Shown: positions 8,751 through 18,234, counted from the first letter of the stretch. The stretch: DNA of 64,000 nucleotides from Pleurocapsa sp. CCALA 161 (GCF_003003995.1 NZ_PVWF01000009.1:1-64000); one strand, 5' to 3'. Notes: a model not told the origin generated them from the sequence alone. Numbers and translations are program-made.

Positions 8751-9188
8751 CTAACGTCTTAGGGTTGCTTCAATCGTCTGCTTAATACTGTGACCATCTA
8801 AAATATTGCTAGTTAGATAGTAAGTATTTTGATCTAGGCAGACATATGTATCTAATCCTTTATGTTTGCTACCAGTGCCGATAAACCAGTAATACTGAAT
8901 GATTGATTGCTGTCCCAATCTACCCTCTCCCTCAATATTCCCTAAAAGACTATGTTGAGCAACATAAGTATAGTGTTTTGCCTCATAATTCAGATTGCCA
9001 CGGTATTGGTAAATAATTTCCGTCCTTGTTTCATCGTCACAAGTTAGGCTCGTAGTTAGCTTGAACCAGTTGGCTCTTTTCCAATCAATCTTTATTCCTC
9101 CCTCCAGGAGAATTGGGGCTAAATTTGGCTTGAGCCAATAACCAGTTACATGCCAATAACCAGCTTCAATTAGAAAACTATGAGCCAT
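8751..9188 (-). CDS. conserved hypothetical protein, possible beta-barrel fold
   Basis: A 145-residue protein with no signal peptide. It is unusually rich in Trp and Tyr (GYWHVTGYWLKP, YQYRGNLNYEAKHYTYVAQHS, QYYWFIGTGSKHKGLD), with alternating polar and aromatic residues that suggest a small beta-barrel such as a lipocalin-like fold. I do not recognise a named family. It starts with ATG and lies upstream of the kinase gene on the same strand with a 58-base gap, so a shared transcript is plausible, but no function follows from that. Confidence 0.65.
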   Translation of the reverse strand: MAHSFLIEAGYWHVTGYWLKPNLAPILLEGGIKIDWKRANWFKLTTSLTCDDETRTEIIYQYRGNLNYEAKHYTYVAQHSLLGNIEGEGRLGQQSIIQYYWFIGTGSKHKGLDTYVCLDQNTYYLTSNILDGHSIKQTIEATLRR

Positions 9189-9235
9189 AAACCTTTATCC
9201 TCTCAATTTTGCCCTGGTCATAATAGCTATATTTG

Positions 9236-10387
9236 CTATTTACATACATGAATAGATGGGTGAACATCCCCCAATAACACTGGTTTAACTGCTCCTGTAA
9301 CTTGAGGTAAATTGCCAGGAATCGATTTAACTCGCCAATATGCTAAAACGGCAAACGCGATCGCCTCTTTAAAATTTCCATCAATTCCCACTTCATCAGT
9401 TGTACCAATCTGTGCCGATATTAACTCAGCTTGTAGGCGTTGTCTCAGATATAAATTTCTACTCCCTCCACCACAAAGTAAAACCTCGTCAGGCATCTGA
9501 GGTAAAAACTGGCGGTAACTATGAACGATAGAAGCAACCGTGAGTTCGGTTAAAGTCGCCAGGCGATCGCTTGGTCCCAAATCCTGCTCATCCATTTCTT
9601 GCCAACATTGCTCTAAATAATCCTGACTAAATAGTTCTCTCCCTGTAGATTTTGGGGGCGACTGTTGAAAAAAGTCTTGCTGTAACCACTGGGCTACTAG
9701 TTCCTGATTTGGCTTACCTTGAGCTGCCCATTGACCATTTTGATCGTAGGTTTTAGTGCCATTAGTCAAACGAGCTACAGCGAGGTCTAATAAAGCATTT
9801 GCTGGGCCAGTATCCCAGCCAAATATTTGTGTATCCCAGTTAGCTGTTGACTTGGGAGGTAAATAAGTCACGTTGCCAATGCCACCTAGATTTTGAATTG
9901 CTCTAGTTTTAGTCGGGTGAGACAATAAGCAAAGATCGATTTTTGATACCAGTGGTGCGCCTTCTCCTCCTGCTGCAATATCCGCTGCCCGAAAATTACT
10001 AATAGTCTGAATACCTGTGAGGTAAGCAATCACTTCTCCTCTGCCAACTTGATAGCTATAGCCTAGTTGATCTTTAAGAGGTGGTCGATGATAGATAGTT
10101 TGACCATGAGAACCAATTAGGTCTGCTGTTTGATGTTGAGCTTGAATTTGTTGAGCAGCATTAGCAAACTCAATAGCGATCGCATCATCTAATTCTGCCA
10201 ATTCAGCTATGTTTAGGCTTTCTCCCCCACAAATAGCTAATATTCGCTCTCTTAGCTCTTCAGGATAAGCAAAGGTTATCTCTGCTAGTACCTTTACTTC
10301 TAGGTCTTGCTCTGTACCCTTAATTTTCACCAAGGCAGCGTCAATTCCATCCACCGAAGTGCCACTCATTAAACCAATTACTATCAT
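9236..10387 (-). CDS. anmK: anhydro-N-acetylmuramic acid kinase
   Basis: A 383-residue sugar kinase of the hexokinase-like ASKHA fold. It opens with the diagnostic [15 protein letters not shown] motif, followed by [11 protein letters not shown] and [11 protein letters not shown], an [13 protein letters not shown] block and a late LLCGGGSRN, all typical of AnmK. The enzyme converts 1,6-anhydro-MurNAc from recycled peptidoglycan into MurNAc 6-phosphate using ATP, in the cytoplasm. The length is normal (about 370-390). It is a single gene; the 47-base gap to the gene downstream on the same strand permits readthrough. A four-copy heptamer repeat lies upstream of it. Confidence 0.95.
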   Translation of the reverse strand: MIVIGLMSGTSVDGIDAALVKIKGTEQDLEVKVLAEITFAYPEELRERILAICGGESLNIAELAELDDAIAIEFANAAQQIQAQHQTADLIGSHGQTIYHRPPLKDQLGYSYQVGRGEVIAYLTGIQTISNFRAADIAAGGEGAPLVSKIDLCLLSHPTKTRAIQNLGGIGNVTYLPPKSTANWDTQIFGWDTGPANALLDLAVARLTNGTKTYDQNGQWAAQGKPNQELVAQWLQQDFFQQSPPKSTGRELFSQDYLEQCWQEMDEQDLGPSDRLATLTELTVASIVHSYRQFLPQMPDEVLLCGGGSRNLYLRQRLQAELISAQIGTTDEVGIDGNFKEAIAFAVLAYWRVKSIPGNLPQVTGAVKPVLLGDVHPSIHVCK

Positions 10388-10423
10388 TACTTTGTTTTAT
10401 CAGGTTTACGTTTATGTTGTAGT

Positions 10424-10454
10424 GAGTCAAGAGTCAAGAGTCAAGAGTCAAGAG
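10424..10454. repeat. tandem heptamer repeat, GAGTCAA x4
   Basis: Four perfect copies of the seven-base unit GAGTCAA plus a GAG remnant, in the promoter-side gap of anmK. It belongs to a set of heptamer arrays with different units seen at several intergenic places in this window. Confidence 0.9.
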
Positions 10455-10545
10455 GTAAAACATAGAGACGTAAAATGTTAGGTCTGTAAAAGTTGCATCT
10501 GTACCAGAGTTAATGTTGAGCTTAGAGCAAAATGAGTTTTTTAGT

Positions 10546-10581
10546 GAGCTTTCAAATGAGCTTTCAAGTGAGTTTCATGAG
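10546..10581. repeat. 12-base tandem repeat, three diverged copies
   Basis: Three consecutive 12-base units starting GAGYTTYCA lie at 10546, 10558 and 10570; the first two differ by one base and the third is more diverged. The array is about 75 bases before the start of the haloperoxidase-like gene, so it could lie in its promoter or leader. Confidence 0.7.
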
Positions 10582-10657
10582 ACTTCCCAATATTTAAGCA
10601 ATATAGGATTGCACTAGATACATACAAATAGTGAATATATTTAAGAGGAAGTAACAA

Positions 10658-11953
10658 ATGAATACGGATGCTATCTTAGTTTGGAATAACATCGCTTTAA
10701 ATGCGGTTGCCAATGACCACACTGGTACAGCACAAAAAGTCAATCAGCGTGGTCCAACGCGAACCTCCCGCGCTTTGGCAATTGTCCATGTGGCGATGTT
10801 TGATGCTTTTAATGTGATTGCTCACGCCTTTACTCCTTATTTAAAAAATTTACCTCCCTTTCCTGGTACTGCTTCCAAAGAAGCGGCGATCGCTCAAGCA
10901 GCGTTTATCACCTTAAAAACTTTGTATCCAGGGCAGGAAGCCACATTTACTACAGAAAGAGATAATTTTCTCAATACACTTCCTTCTGGGTCTTCGCTCA
11001 CCGAAGGTATTGCTGTTGGCACAGATATTGGCAAACGGATACTTGATGCGCGTAACAATGATGGTAGCAATGCCCCTATGCTTTATCAACCAGGAGGTTT
11101 GCCAGGGCAGCATGATCTAGACCCCTTAAATACCGATCAAGGATTTAGTACTCCCCGATGGGGACTTGTAAAACCTTTTGTTGTACCCAACATAATTAGC
11201 TTTCGCTCTCCAGCCCCTCCTGAGTTACAAAGTGCTGCCTATGCTGATTCATTCAATGATGTTAAATTGAATGGAGCTAAAAATTCTCCTACTCGCACCC
11301 CAGACCAAACAGAAATCGGCATTTTTTGGGCTTATGATGGCGCTCAAAAAATCGGCACTCCTCCACGTCTTTACAATCAAAATGTCCGAGAAGTTGCGAT
11401 GCTGCAAAAAAATAATTTAGCGCAAAATGCACGCCTGTTTGCTTTGGTAAATCTGGCGATGGCAGATGCAGGTATTCAATGTTGGGATACCAAATATTTT
11501 TATAATATCTGGCGACCTATTTTGGCAGTAAGAAATGCACAACAAGATGGCAATGTTTTGACCACTGGCGATCCTAATTTTGAACCTTTGGGCGCACCTC
11601 GCACTAATGAGCCTGGGCGGGTTAATTTTACTCCCAACTTCCCTTCTTATACATCTGGACACGCTACTTTTGGTGCTGCTATCTTCTGGACTCTCAGACG
11701 TTTTTATGGCAAAGATGATCTATCATTTGCCTTGAGTTCAGATGAGTTTAATGGTGTAAATATTGGTATGGATGGCAAACCACGTCCCAAAAAGCAAAGA
11801 TCTTTCAAAAGTTTCACTGAAGCTTTGCTAGAAAATGCGCGCAGTCGTATTTATTTGGGAATTCACTATCAATTTGATGCTTATGCTGGTTCTGATGCAG
11901 GTATTAGAATTGCTAACTATGTTTACGGTAATATTCTTCGACCTGTAAATTAA
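10658..11953 (+). CDS. vanadium-dependent haloperoxidase / PAP2-superfamily protein
   Basis: A 431-residue protein with the three active-site motifs of the vanadium haloperoxidase/acid phosphatase superfamily: KYFYNIWRP near residue 278, PSYTSGH near residue 330 and SRIYLGIHYQFD near residue 395. These residues bind vanadate or phosphate; the central histidine is the acid-base. Vanadium enzymes use H2O2 to oxidise halides. Bacterial relatives of this length exist that are annotated as haloperoxidases, but phosphatase activity is not excluded. No signal peptide is visible. A Shine-Dalgarno-like AAGAGGAAG ends about 8 bases before the ATG. It is a single gene with a repeat-bearing upstream region. 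Confidence 0.8.
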   Translation: MNTDAILVWNNIALNAVANDHTGTAQKVNQRGPTRTSRALAIVHVAMFDAFNVIAHAFTPYLKNLPPFPGTASKEAAIAQAAFITLKTLYPGQEATFTTERDNFLNTLPSGSSLTEGIAVGTDIGKRILDARNNDGSNAPMLYQPGGLPGQHDLDPLNTDQGFSTPRWGLVKPFVVPNIISFRSPAPPELQSAAYADSFNDVKLNGAKNSPTRTPDQTEIGIFWAYDGAQKIGTPPRLYNQNVREVAMLQKNNLAQNARLFALVNLAMADAGIQCWDTKYFYNIWRPILAVRNAQQDGNVLTTGDPNFEPLGAPRTNEPGRVNFTPNFPSYTSGHATFGAAIFWTLRRFYGKDDLSFALSSDEFNGVNIGMDGKPRPKKQRSFKSFTEALLENARSRIYLGIHYQFDAYAGSDAGIRIANYVYGNILRPVN

Positions 11954-12187
11954 AGTGCATTAAGTAAGTGGACAAAATCACTATTATCTCCCTCAAATGA
12001 AGGATAAGTTAACTGAATTTGCCATTGTTTTTAGTTCATTACCTGTCCTTTTTCTTAGACTTAACTCAAGTTTGTTGGTAAATTCTTAAATTTTTTAGAT
12101 ATTAAAAGTAAAGATACTGAAGAATTGAAAAAATTTATGGTGCTGTAACTTAAAAAACTCTCAATTGATTTTACGCTAGTTTTAGGT

Positions 12188-12199
12188 AGGCGATCGCCT
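12188..12199. promoter_or_regulatory. extended HIP1 palindrome
   Basis: A 12-bp perfect palindrome that contains the GCGATCGC octamer, in the gap 11954-12216. That 263-base gap is otherwise featureless A+T-rich sequence between convergent genes. Many HIP1 octamers occur in the window; this is one of the few in non-coding DNA, and no function is implied. Confidence 0.5.
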
Positions 12200-12216
12200 T
12201 TAAGATAACTTTCCAG

Positions 12217-12651
12217 TTATTCCTGGGATGATGGGGGTGTCAACATGGCAAATAACTCTTCTCCCGTCATGTTTTTAGTTTCATTAGCAAAAGAGTAATA
12301 TGCGGGTTTTTCTTCAATAAATACTTGAAGATCAAAAACAAGATCTAATTTACTATCAAAAATACCTACGGGTATATAGTAATGATGATTTTCTTTTAAT
12401 CTATAAAATAAATGAGTGCCACACTTATTGCAGAAGCCACGTTCGGCCCATTCTGAAGATTGATAGACGCCGATATTTTCTGTCCCCTCAAAACTAACAC
12501 CATTGTCACATTCAACTCCTAATAAAGCGCCTCCTCCCCATTTACGACATATACTACAATGGCACGCTGCTACATGATGATTAATGCTAGCTGTAGCAAT
12601 CTTGACCGCACCGCAGAGACAGCTACCTTTAACCAAGCTTAGTTCTGACAT
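12217..12651 (-). CDS. GFA-family zinc protein
   Basis: A 144-residue protein of the GFA (glutathione-dependent formaldehyde-activating, CENP-V-like) family. The zinc-binding cysteines are all present: GSCLCGAVK, CHCSICRKWGG and FCNKCGTHLFY. Family members are small cytoplasmic proteins; true GFA activity (S-hydroxymethylglutathione formation) has been shown for only a few, so a specific reaction should not be assumed. It starts at ATG and is a single gene on the minus strand with no clear partner. Confidence 0.9.
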   Translation of the reverse strand: MSELSLVKGSCLCGAVKIATASINHHVAACHCSICRKWGGGALLGVECDNGVSFEGTENIGVYQSSEWAERGFCNKCGTHLFYRLKENHHYYIPVGIFDSKLDLVFDLQVFIEEKPAYYSFANETKNMTGEELFAMLTPPSSQE

Positions 12652-12765
12652 ATGCTTTTTTCTAACTTGCTTTGTGTTTGTTTAATAAATTCAAGCATAT
12701 TTAGCTACCGTCTGTGAAGCCCCGTGTTTTGTACTGAGAATAAGTATTTTCAGAAGTAGAAGTAT

Positions 12766-13245
12766 CTACTGGCAATGCTCTTCTAGCAATGACCTAGCTA
12801 ATTCATAACTGTTTGGCTGAGATTGCACTGTATAAGCCTCTCTTTCCAAATTTTGACGCTGGGTATCAACATATCTTTTAAAAAAGGGTAGAGCTTGGGG
12901 AATGGGTTTAAGCTCTAAATTGATTGGCTGAAGCAGACCATTTCCAGCACAATATTGAGCAGCATGAACACTTTCATGGATCAAAGTCGCTTGACTAAAA
13001 CCAAGTTCAAATACAATCGGGTTAATCCAAATTGATTTACTTTTGGGGTGCAGCATACCATAAGGCTTGCTCACTTTTCGCCTGAAACCATTCTGCTGCT
13101 TCGTGAAATTGATATTTGGTGGAACAGCAATATTGACCTGAAAGCCATAACTTTCAAGCTGCGTTTTCAGTTGTTTAAATTTAGGATCGGCGTTGGGCAA
13201 CTGACTAATGAGTATCACGGAACTGACTAACAGAGATTTAAACAC
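12766..13245 (-). CDS. putative secreted metallopeptidase-like protein (HExxH)
   Basis: A 159-residue protein starting at GTG. A short hydrophobic N-terminus (FKSLLVSSVILISQL) suggests export. The central LIHESVHAAQYC contains HExxH, the zinc-site signature of many metallopeptidases, preceded by SIWINPIVFE. The rest is not recognisable, and the downstream third zinc ligand cannot be identified with certainty (candidates are E in NLEREAY). Similar small HExxH proteins are common in cyanobacteria and are unassigned. Proteolytic activity is inferred from the motif only. It is divergent from the O-methyltransferase gene with a gap of 94 bases. Confidence 0.7.
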   Translation of the reverse strand: MFKSLLVSSVILISQLPNADPKFKQLKTQLESYGFQVNIAVPPNINFTKQQNGFRRKVSKPYGMLHPKSKSIWINPIVFELGFSQATLIHESVHAAQYCAGNGLLQPINLELKPIPQALPFFKRYVDTQRQNLEREAYTVQSQPNSYELARSLLEEHCQ

Positions 13246-13339
13246 CAGGTTACTAAAGAAATTGGATTATCTTAATATCTATAGGAATAGAGCATAATAT
13301 GAAAGCAAGTTGTTGATCATTTCGAGAGGGTAAATTATC

Positions 13340-14008
13340 TTGAACCAAAAGACTTGGAATGCAGTAGACAATTATTTTAGCGATGTCCTCATACCTATAG
13401 ATACTGTTTTAGATAATACTTTGCAAAATAGTAATGCTGCTGGACTACCTCAGCATAATGTTGCTCCCAATCAAGGAAAGCTACTTCAATTACTTGTTCA
13501 AATGCAGGGAGCGCGACGAATTCTTGAGATTGGCACTCTTGGGGGTTATAGTACTATTTGGTTGGCAAGAGCTATACCGTCAGATGGATGCGTGGTTACT
13601 TTAGAAGCCGATCCTAAACATGCCGAAGTGGCTGTTAGAAATATTGCCAGAGCTAATTTAACCAATATAGTTGATGTACGAGTCGGCAAGGCTATTGATA
13701 CTTTAGCAAAATTGTATAAGGAAGACAGTCCACCATATGACTTCATTTTTATTGATGCAGATAAACCGAGTAATCCAGATTATCTCAAATGGTCATTAAA
13801 GCTTTCTCGTCCAGGTACGGTAATTATTGCCGATAATGTGGTTCGTAATGGCGAGGTTGCCAATTCCAATAGCTTAGATCCAAAAGTCCAAGGTGTACGT
13901 AAATTTTGCGAACTTATCTCATCAGAGCCTCGATTATCATCAACGGCAATCCAAACAGTTGGTAGCAAAGGATATGATGGTTTTGCAATGGCGATCGTTG
14001 TTAGGTAA
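13340..14008 (+). CDS. SAM-dependent O-methyltransferase, class I catechol type
   Basis: A 222-residue methyltransferase of the family that includes caffeoyl-CoA and catechol O-methyltransferases. Motif I is LEIGTLGGYSTIWLA, followed by the acidic ribose contact LEADPKH, the metal-binding FIFIDADKPSN and later IIADNVVRNG. It transfers methyl from SAM to a hydroxyl, usually in a Mg2+-dependent way. The substrate is unknown. The start codon is TTG at 13340, with a GAGAGGG Shine-Dalgarno about 9 bases upstream. It is a single gene, convergent with the NAD(P)HX repair gene. Confidence 0.88.
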   Translation: MNQKTWNAVDNYFSDVLIPIDTVLDNTLQNSNAAGLPQHNVAPNQGKLLQLLVQMQGARRILEIGTLGGYSTIWLARAIPSDGCVVTLEADPKHAEVAVRNIARANLTNIVDVRVGKAIDTLAKLYKEDSPPYDFIFIDADKPSNPDYLKWSLKLSRPGTVIIADNVVRNGEVANSNSLDPKVQGVRKFCELISSEPRLSSTAIQTVGSKGYDGFAMAIVVR

Positions 14009-14064
14009 CGATGAGATCCTTTGAGGCATTTTAAATGTTGATTATTTGGTTCATTGCAGCTTGT

Positions 14065-15609
14065 TTATTCATTCCACAACTGATTAATTGTTGGCGTTAA
14101 ATATTCGGCTAGAGTTTTCGCATCTACTCCTAATTCAGTCCGTTCTTGCGCTGCTTTAATCCCTGCTTGAGCGTGCCACCAGGCAGCAGCAGCCACGGCA
14201 TTAAACATGCTATCTTCGGTTTGGTTACTTTGGGCAGCTAATCCTGCCGTCAATCCAGTTAACACATCACCACTGCCACCTCTGGCTAGGGCGGGGGTAC
14301 TTTGAGCAACCAGCCAAGTCAATCCTTGAGGATTGGCGATCGCCGTTCTCGCTCCTTTGAGTACGACAATTGCGCTACTTTTTTGGGCTGCGGTTTGGAC
14401 TGCATTGATGCGATCTTCTAGATCGCTGACTTCAGGAAATAAACGTTTAAATTCTCCCAGATGAGGCGTTAGAACCGTTGGTGCAGTGCGTGCATTTAAA
14501 ACTTCACCCACATTATGTTCTGCCAAAATATTTAGTCCATCAGCATCCAAAACTAAACAACAGTCAGACTGTAAAAGTGTATTTACTACCGATGCAGCAC
14601 CAATGGTTAAACCTGGGCCACAAGCAACTACATCAAACTTACTCAGATCGGTATTGGAGAAGGGTAAAGAGGCGATCGCTCCTGTTTTATTTTCAGGACA
14701 GTCAACGATTAAAGCTTCGGGTAAATGGCTAGTAAGCATTGGTTTGAGAGATTCGGGTACAGCTACCGACAACATGCCAACTCCGCTTGCTCGCGCCCCC
14801 AAAGCAGATAAAATAGCTGCTCCTGCATAGGTGCGTGAGCCACAAATTAACAGTAGGTGTCCTTGACGATATTTATAGGTAATGGCAGGGCGAGGTAGGG
14901 GCAAAAAGCTCAGGGCGATCGTTTTGGTAATCTGCTTGAGCGCTATAGGTTGGGGTAATACTGACCAGATATGATGTCGTAGTAAACCAAAATCAATCCT
15001 ACTACTTTGACCCAAATATTCTAGAGCATGATCCTGAAAAAAGGCTCTTTTCCACAACCCTAAACAAAGAGTATGAGTCGCCTTAATACTGTTTCCCATC
15101 ACTACTCCTGTATCAGTATGGATGCCTGAAGGAAGATCGATGCTGACCACTGGTTGCGACCAACTGTTGATAAGCTCAATTGCTTTGATGATGTTGTCTG
15201 GCAAATTGCGGGTTAAACCAAAGCCAAATAAGCCATCAATAATTAATTGACAATGACTTAAGGGCTGAATATCTTCGTAGAACGTAATGCCTAAACTCGC
15301 CACATAGTTAGCATGGTTTGCCGTTAATTCTTTAAGCTTAAAAAACGGACGATATACTTGAACCTGATATCCCGCTAAGTAGAGTTCACGGGCAATTACT
15401 AAGGCATCACCACCGTTATGTCCTGGTCCAGCTAAGACTCCTACTGAGGAAGTAGTTGCCACGGGATACAAACTGATAATTTTGTTAAAACACAACCCCG
15501 CTGCCTTCTCCATCAAAGCCTCCACAGGCATTCCTGCAGCAAAGATTTGTGATTCAATTTCTCTCATCTGATCGGCAGACACGATCGCAGTTTCAACTAT
15601 ATTTTTCAT
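14065..15609 (-). CDS. nnrDE: bifunctional NAD(P)H-hydrate epimerase / ADP-dependent NAD(P)H-hydrate dehydratase
   Basis: A 514-residue two-domain repair enzyme. The N-terminal epimerase domain (about 1-215) has the GPGHNGGDALVIAREL motif; the C-terminal ribokinase-like dehydratase (about 225-510) carries VVACGPGLT, LDADGLN, LTPHLGEFKRL and the ATP-site LARGGSGDVLTG. Together they convert damaged hydrated NAD(P)H (R or S form) back to NAD(P)H in the cytoplasm. The length is that of the usual bacterial fusion. It is a single gene with an ATG start; the next gene on the strand lies 110 bases upstream. Confidence 0.95.
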   Translation of the reverse strand: MKNIVETAIVSADQMREIESQIFAAGMPVEALMEKAAGLCFNKIISLYPVATTSSVGVLAGPGHNGGDALVIARELYLAGYQVQVYRPFFKLKELTANHANYVASLGITFYEDIQPLSHCQLIIDGLFGFGLTRNLPDNIIKAIELINSWSQPVVSIDLPSGIHTDTGVVMGNSIKATHTLCLGLWKRAFFQDHALEYLGQSSRIDFGLLRHHIWSVLPQPIALKQITKTIALSFLPLPRPAITYKYRQGHLLLICGSRTYAGAAILSALGARASGVGMLSVAVPESLKPMLTSHLPEALIVDCPENKTGAIASLPFSNTDLSKFDVVACGPGLTIGAASVVNTLLQSDCCLVLDADGLNILAEHNVGEVLNARTAPTVLTPHLGEFKRLFPEVSDLEDRINAVQTAAQKSSAIVVLKGARTAIANPQGLTWLVAQSTPALARGGSGDVLTGLTAGLAAQSNQTEDSMFNAVAAAAWWHAQAGIKAAQERTELGVDAKTLAEYLTPTINQLWNE

Positions 15610-15719
15610 CGTCTTCGAGATGTCAGCAATGTAATCAGGTTAGCTCAATTTGATCATAGTCATCAGCAGAGAATACAGTCTTGAGAGTGCTATTGGTAAA
15701 ATTGTTTTCTAAACGCCAG

Positions 15720-16538
15720 CTAAACAAAGACTCGATGCTGTAATGATGGCATCTGTTGGCGCACCTGCTGTAAACGTTGGGGATTAATTTCTGCCACGGC
15801 TACTCCAGGCGCGTTTCCTGCATCAGCAAGAATTACCCCCCAAGGATCGATAATCATAGCGTGTCCGTGGGTATAGCGACGTTCATAGTGGTTGCCAGTT
15901 TGAGCAGGAGCAATTACATAGCAGGTGTTTTCGATCGCTCTTGCCTGTAATAATACTTGCCAATGATCTTTACCTGTAAAGGCAGTAAAGGCAGCAGGAA
16001 TAAACAAAATATCTGCACCCTGACGAGAAAGATAGCGATAAAATTCTGGGAAGCGTACATCGTAACAGATGGATAAGCCTAATTTACCTAAATGTTCTGA
16101 TTCATAAATACTGGGGATGACAGTTCCCGCCATCACAGTACTAGATTCTTGATAAGTATTGCCGTCAGGAACATTAACGTCGAAGAGATGGACTTTTTGA
16201 TAGCGAGCTACCTGTTGACCATCGGGAGTAACTAAAGATGCTGTATTGTAAGCTTTCTCTGGATTGTCGCCTACAGGTACGGGAAAGCCACCACCCAAAA
16301 TTGTAATTTGAAATCTCTGCGCCATTTTTTTGAGAAAATGCTCGGTTTTATCGGCAATTTCCTTAGCTTGGGCAACTTTGTCCATTTCCTTGCCCAAAAA
16401 AGCAAAATTCTCGGGTAAACTAACTAATTCTGCTCCTCGGCGTACGGCTAATTCGATTAATTCTTCTGCTTCGACCAAGTTTTGCGTGAGGGCGGGTTTG
16501 CTGGTCATTTGCACAGCAGCGGCGAGATATGACTTCAT
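15720..16538 (-). CDS. carbon-nitrogen hydrolase, Nit1/Nit2-type amidase
   Basis: A 272-residue nitrilase-superfamily enzyme. The Glu-Lys-Cys triad is visible: E in LVSLPENFAFL, K in YQKVHLFD and C in LGLSICYDVRFPE. The VHLFDVNVPDG segment and overall length resemble Nit1-type deaminated glutathione amidases, which hydrolyse the amide of a deaminated glutathione by-product; this subtype assignment is from memory and is tentative. It lies in the cytoplasm. The neighbouring cdd gene is 68 bases upstream on the same strand, so a shared transcript is possible but no pathway link is evident. Confidence 0.9.
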   Translation of the reverse strand: MKSYLAAAVQMTSKPALTQNLVEAEELIELAVRRGAELVSLPENFAFLGKEMDKVAQAKEIADKTEHFLKKMAQRFQITILGGGFPVPVGDNPEKAYNTASLVTPDGQQVARYQKVHLFDVNVPDGNTYQESSTVMAGTVIPSIYESEHLGKLGLSICYDVRFPEFYRYLSRQGADILFIPAAFTAFTGKDHWQVLLQARAIENTCYVIAPAQTGNHYERRYTHGHAMIIDPWGVILADAGNAPGVAVAEINPQRLQQVRQQMPSLQHRVFV

Positions 16539-16606
16539 GGAAAGATTTGAGTTGTGGGTTGAGCTTTTTTAGAATATAACTACAAGATTGGTTTAAGAAA
16601 CCGTAT

Positions 16607-17017
16607 TTACAAAGAGAATCCCTCTGGCAACAAATCTTTAATAGTTGAGGTTTGCCATCCCTGATTTCCTCGAAAAATAACTTGAGCATTTTGTCCAAAT
16701 TCCCAGATAACTTGGCGACAAGCACCACAAGGGGAACAAGAAACATTATGGCTATTGGCTACGGCGATCGCTTTTATAGTTATTGTATCCTGAGCGCTAC
16801 CGATTATGGCGTTGGCGATCGCATTTCTTTCAGCGCACATACTCAAACCATAGGAAGCATTTTCTACGTTACAACCAGCAAAGATTTCCCCTGTGGAGGT
16901 TAACACTGCTGCACCTACTTTAAACTGAGAATAAGGCGCATAGGCACTGTTTATCGCTTGAGTGGCGCTTTCAATTAATCTTTCCTGTCCTGATTTGATT
17001 AATTCTGCTGAGGTCAT
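16607..17017 (-). CDS. cdd: cytidine deaminase
   Basis: A 136-residue enzyme of the short tetrameric cytidine deaminase type. It shows CNVENASYGLSMCAERNAI (zinc ligand Cys plus catalytic Glu of the CAE motif) and CSPCGACRQV (the other two zinc cysteines). It deaminates cytidine and deoxycytidine to uridine forms in pyrimidine salvage. The length is normal. The start is ATG; the gene is followed on the same strand by the Nit-type amidase. Confidence 0.95.
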   Translation of the reverse strand: MTSAELIKSGQERLIESATQAINSAYAPYSQFKVGAAVLTSTGEIFAGCNVENASYGLSMCAERNAIANAIIGSAQDTITIKAIAVANSHNVSCSPCGACRQVIWEFGQNAQVIFRGNQGWQTSTIKDLLPEGFSL

Positions 17018-17078
17018 ACAGTAGTTTTTAATAAGTAACAGTAACTCCTAAGCAACAACTTGCAGCCGTTTTCAATAG

Positions 17079-17099
17079 TCAGCTTTCAGCTTTCAGCTT
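17079..17099. repeat. tandem heptamer repeat, TCAGCTT x3
   Basis: Three perfect copies of TCAGCTT lie in the gap between cdd and the DAHP synthase gene. It is one member of the heptamer-array group in this window. Confidence 0.85.
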
Positions 17100-17142
17100 T
17101 TTGATAATTTCATTTCATTTGAACAGCGCAGTAAAACCCGTT

Positions 17143-18234
17143 TTATGCTTTTGCGATCGAAGCTACGCTATGCTTAATTTCTGCCCTGCCTTTTGCGACA
17201 GCATTTGCCAAATCATGCAGCATAGTTTTAGTTGTATCCCAGTTAACGCAAGCATCAGTGATACTCTGACCATATATAGCAGGCTTGCCATTTTTGGGAA
17301 TAGATTGATTTCCCTCAATTAAATGACTTTCAATCATGACCCCGACAATGTGCGCTGAACCAGCTTCAATTTGTTGGTTAATACTGTTTAAAACCGTGAC
17401 TTGCTTGAGGTAGTCTTTGCAACTATTACCATGACTACAATCAATCATTAGGCAGTAGTTCATTGCCTTTTTTTTCAAAGCCGTGACTGCTGCTGCAACA
17501 TCACCAGCTTCGTAGTTTGGTTTAGCTGCACCACCTCGAAGAACTAGATGTCCATCAGGGTTGCCAGTAGTTGTGACAATACTGGCTAATCCATCTTGAT
17601 TAATACCTAAAAAATGGTGGGAAATCTTGGCGGTGAGCATGGCGTTAATCGCTGCGTTGAAGCTGCCGTCAGTCCCATTTTTATAACCTACGGGCATTGA
17701 TAAACCAGAAGCCATTTGACGATGAATTTGACTTTCCGTAGTTCTAGCACCAATGGCTGTCCAGCAGATGAGATCGGCAATATATTGAGGAGTAATTGGG
17801 TCGAGTAATTCTGTTGCTGCGGGTAAACCGATGTGAGCGAGGTCTAAAAGAAGCTTTCTGGCGGTTCTCAAGCCATTGTTAATATCGTAGCTATTATCTA
17901 GATGGGGGTCGTTAATCAGACCTTTCCAGCCGATGGTAGTACGAGGCTTTTCAAAGTATACGCGCATGACAATTTCTAGCTGATCTTGAAACTGCGATCG
18001 CAACTTAGCTAACTTTTCTCCATACTCTTGGGCTGCTGCTACGTCATGAATTGAACAAGGACCAACCACTACCAGCACTCTTTTGTCCCTACCTTCAAGA
18101 ATATTGCGAATGCGATCCCGAGTTTGAGCTACAAGTTGAGCAACTTTTGAGGCGATCGGTAACTCGCTTTTAATAAATGCAGGACTTAACAAAGGTCTAG
18201 TTTCAATAACGTGCAGGTCGCTAGTAATATCCAT
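17143..18234 (-). CDS. aroG: 3-deoxy-7-phosphoheptulonate synthase (DAHP synthase), class I
   Basis: A 363-residue enzyme of the AroF/AroG/AroH type. It carries VVVGPCSIHD, RVYFEKPRTTIGWKG, ARTTESQIHRQMASG, GYKNGTDG and MIDCSHGNS, which hold the phosphoenolpyruvate and metal sites. It condenses PEP with erythrose 4-phosphate, the first step of the shikimate pathway to aromatic amino acids. The N-terminal extension expected for feedback control is present (about 35 residues before the core). Which aromatic amino acid inhibits it cannot be told from sequence by eye, so the G in the symbol is nominal. It is a single gene, divergent from the epimerase gene. Confidence 0.92.
   Translation of the reverse strand: MDITSDLHVIETRPLLSPAFIKSELPIASKVAQLVAQTRDRIRNILEGRDKRVLVVVGPCSIHDVAAAQEYGEKLAKLRSQFQDQLEIVMRVYFEKPRTTIGWKGLINDPHLDNSYDINNGLRTARKLLLDLAHIGLPAATELLDPITPQYIADLICWTAIGARTTESQIHRQMASGLSMPVGYKNGTDGSFNAAINAMLTAKISHHFLGINQDGLASIVTTTGNPDGHLVLRGGAAKPNYEAGDVAAAVTALKKKAMNYCLMIDCSHGNSCKDYLKQVTVLNSINQQIEAGSAHIVGVMIESHLIEGNQSIPKNGKPAIYGQSITDACVNWDTTKTMLHDLANAVAKGRAEIKHSVASIAKA

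Noticed and set aside
5045-9188. A DNA modification or defence island around the Dnd-related methyltransferase and kinase
   Set aside because: No dnd, restriction, helicase or nuclease genes flank it; the neighbours are a nucleoside phosphorylase, a Ser/Thr kinase and anmK.
14486-14830. Plus-strand frames inside the NAD(P)HX repair gene
   Set aside because: They are antisense to well-conserved motifs of the real enzyme and have no start signal or recognisable product.
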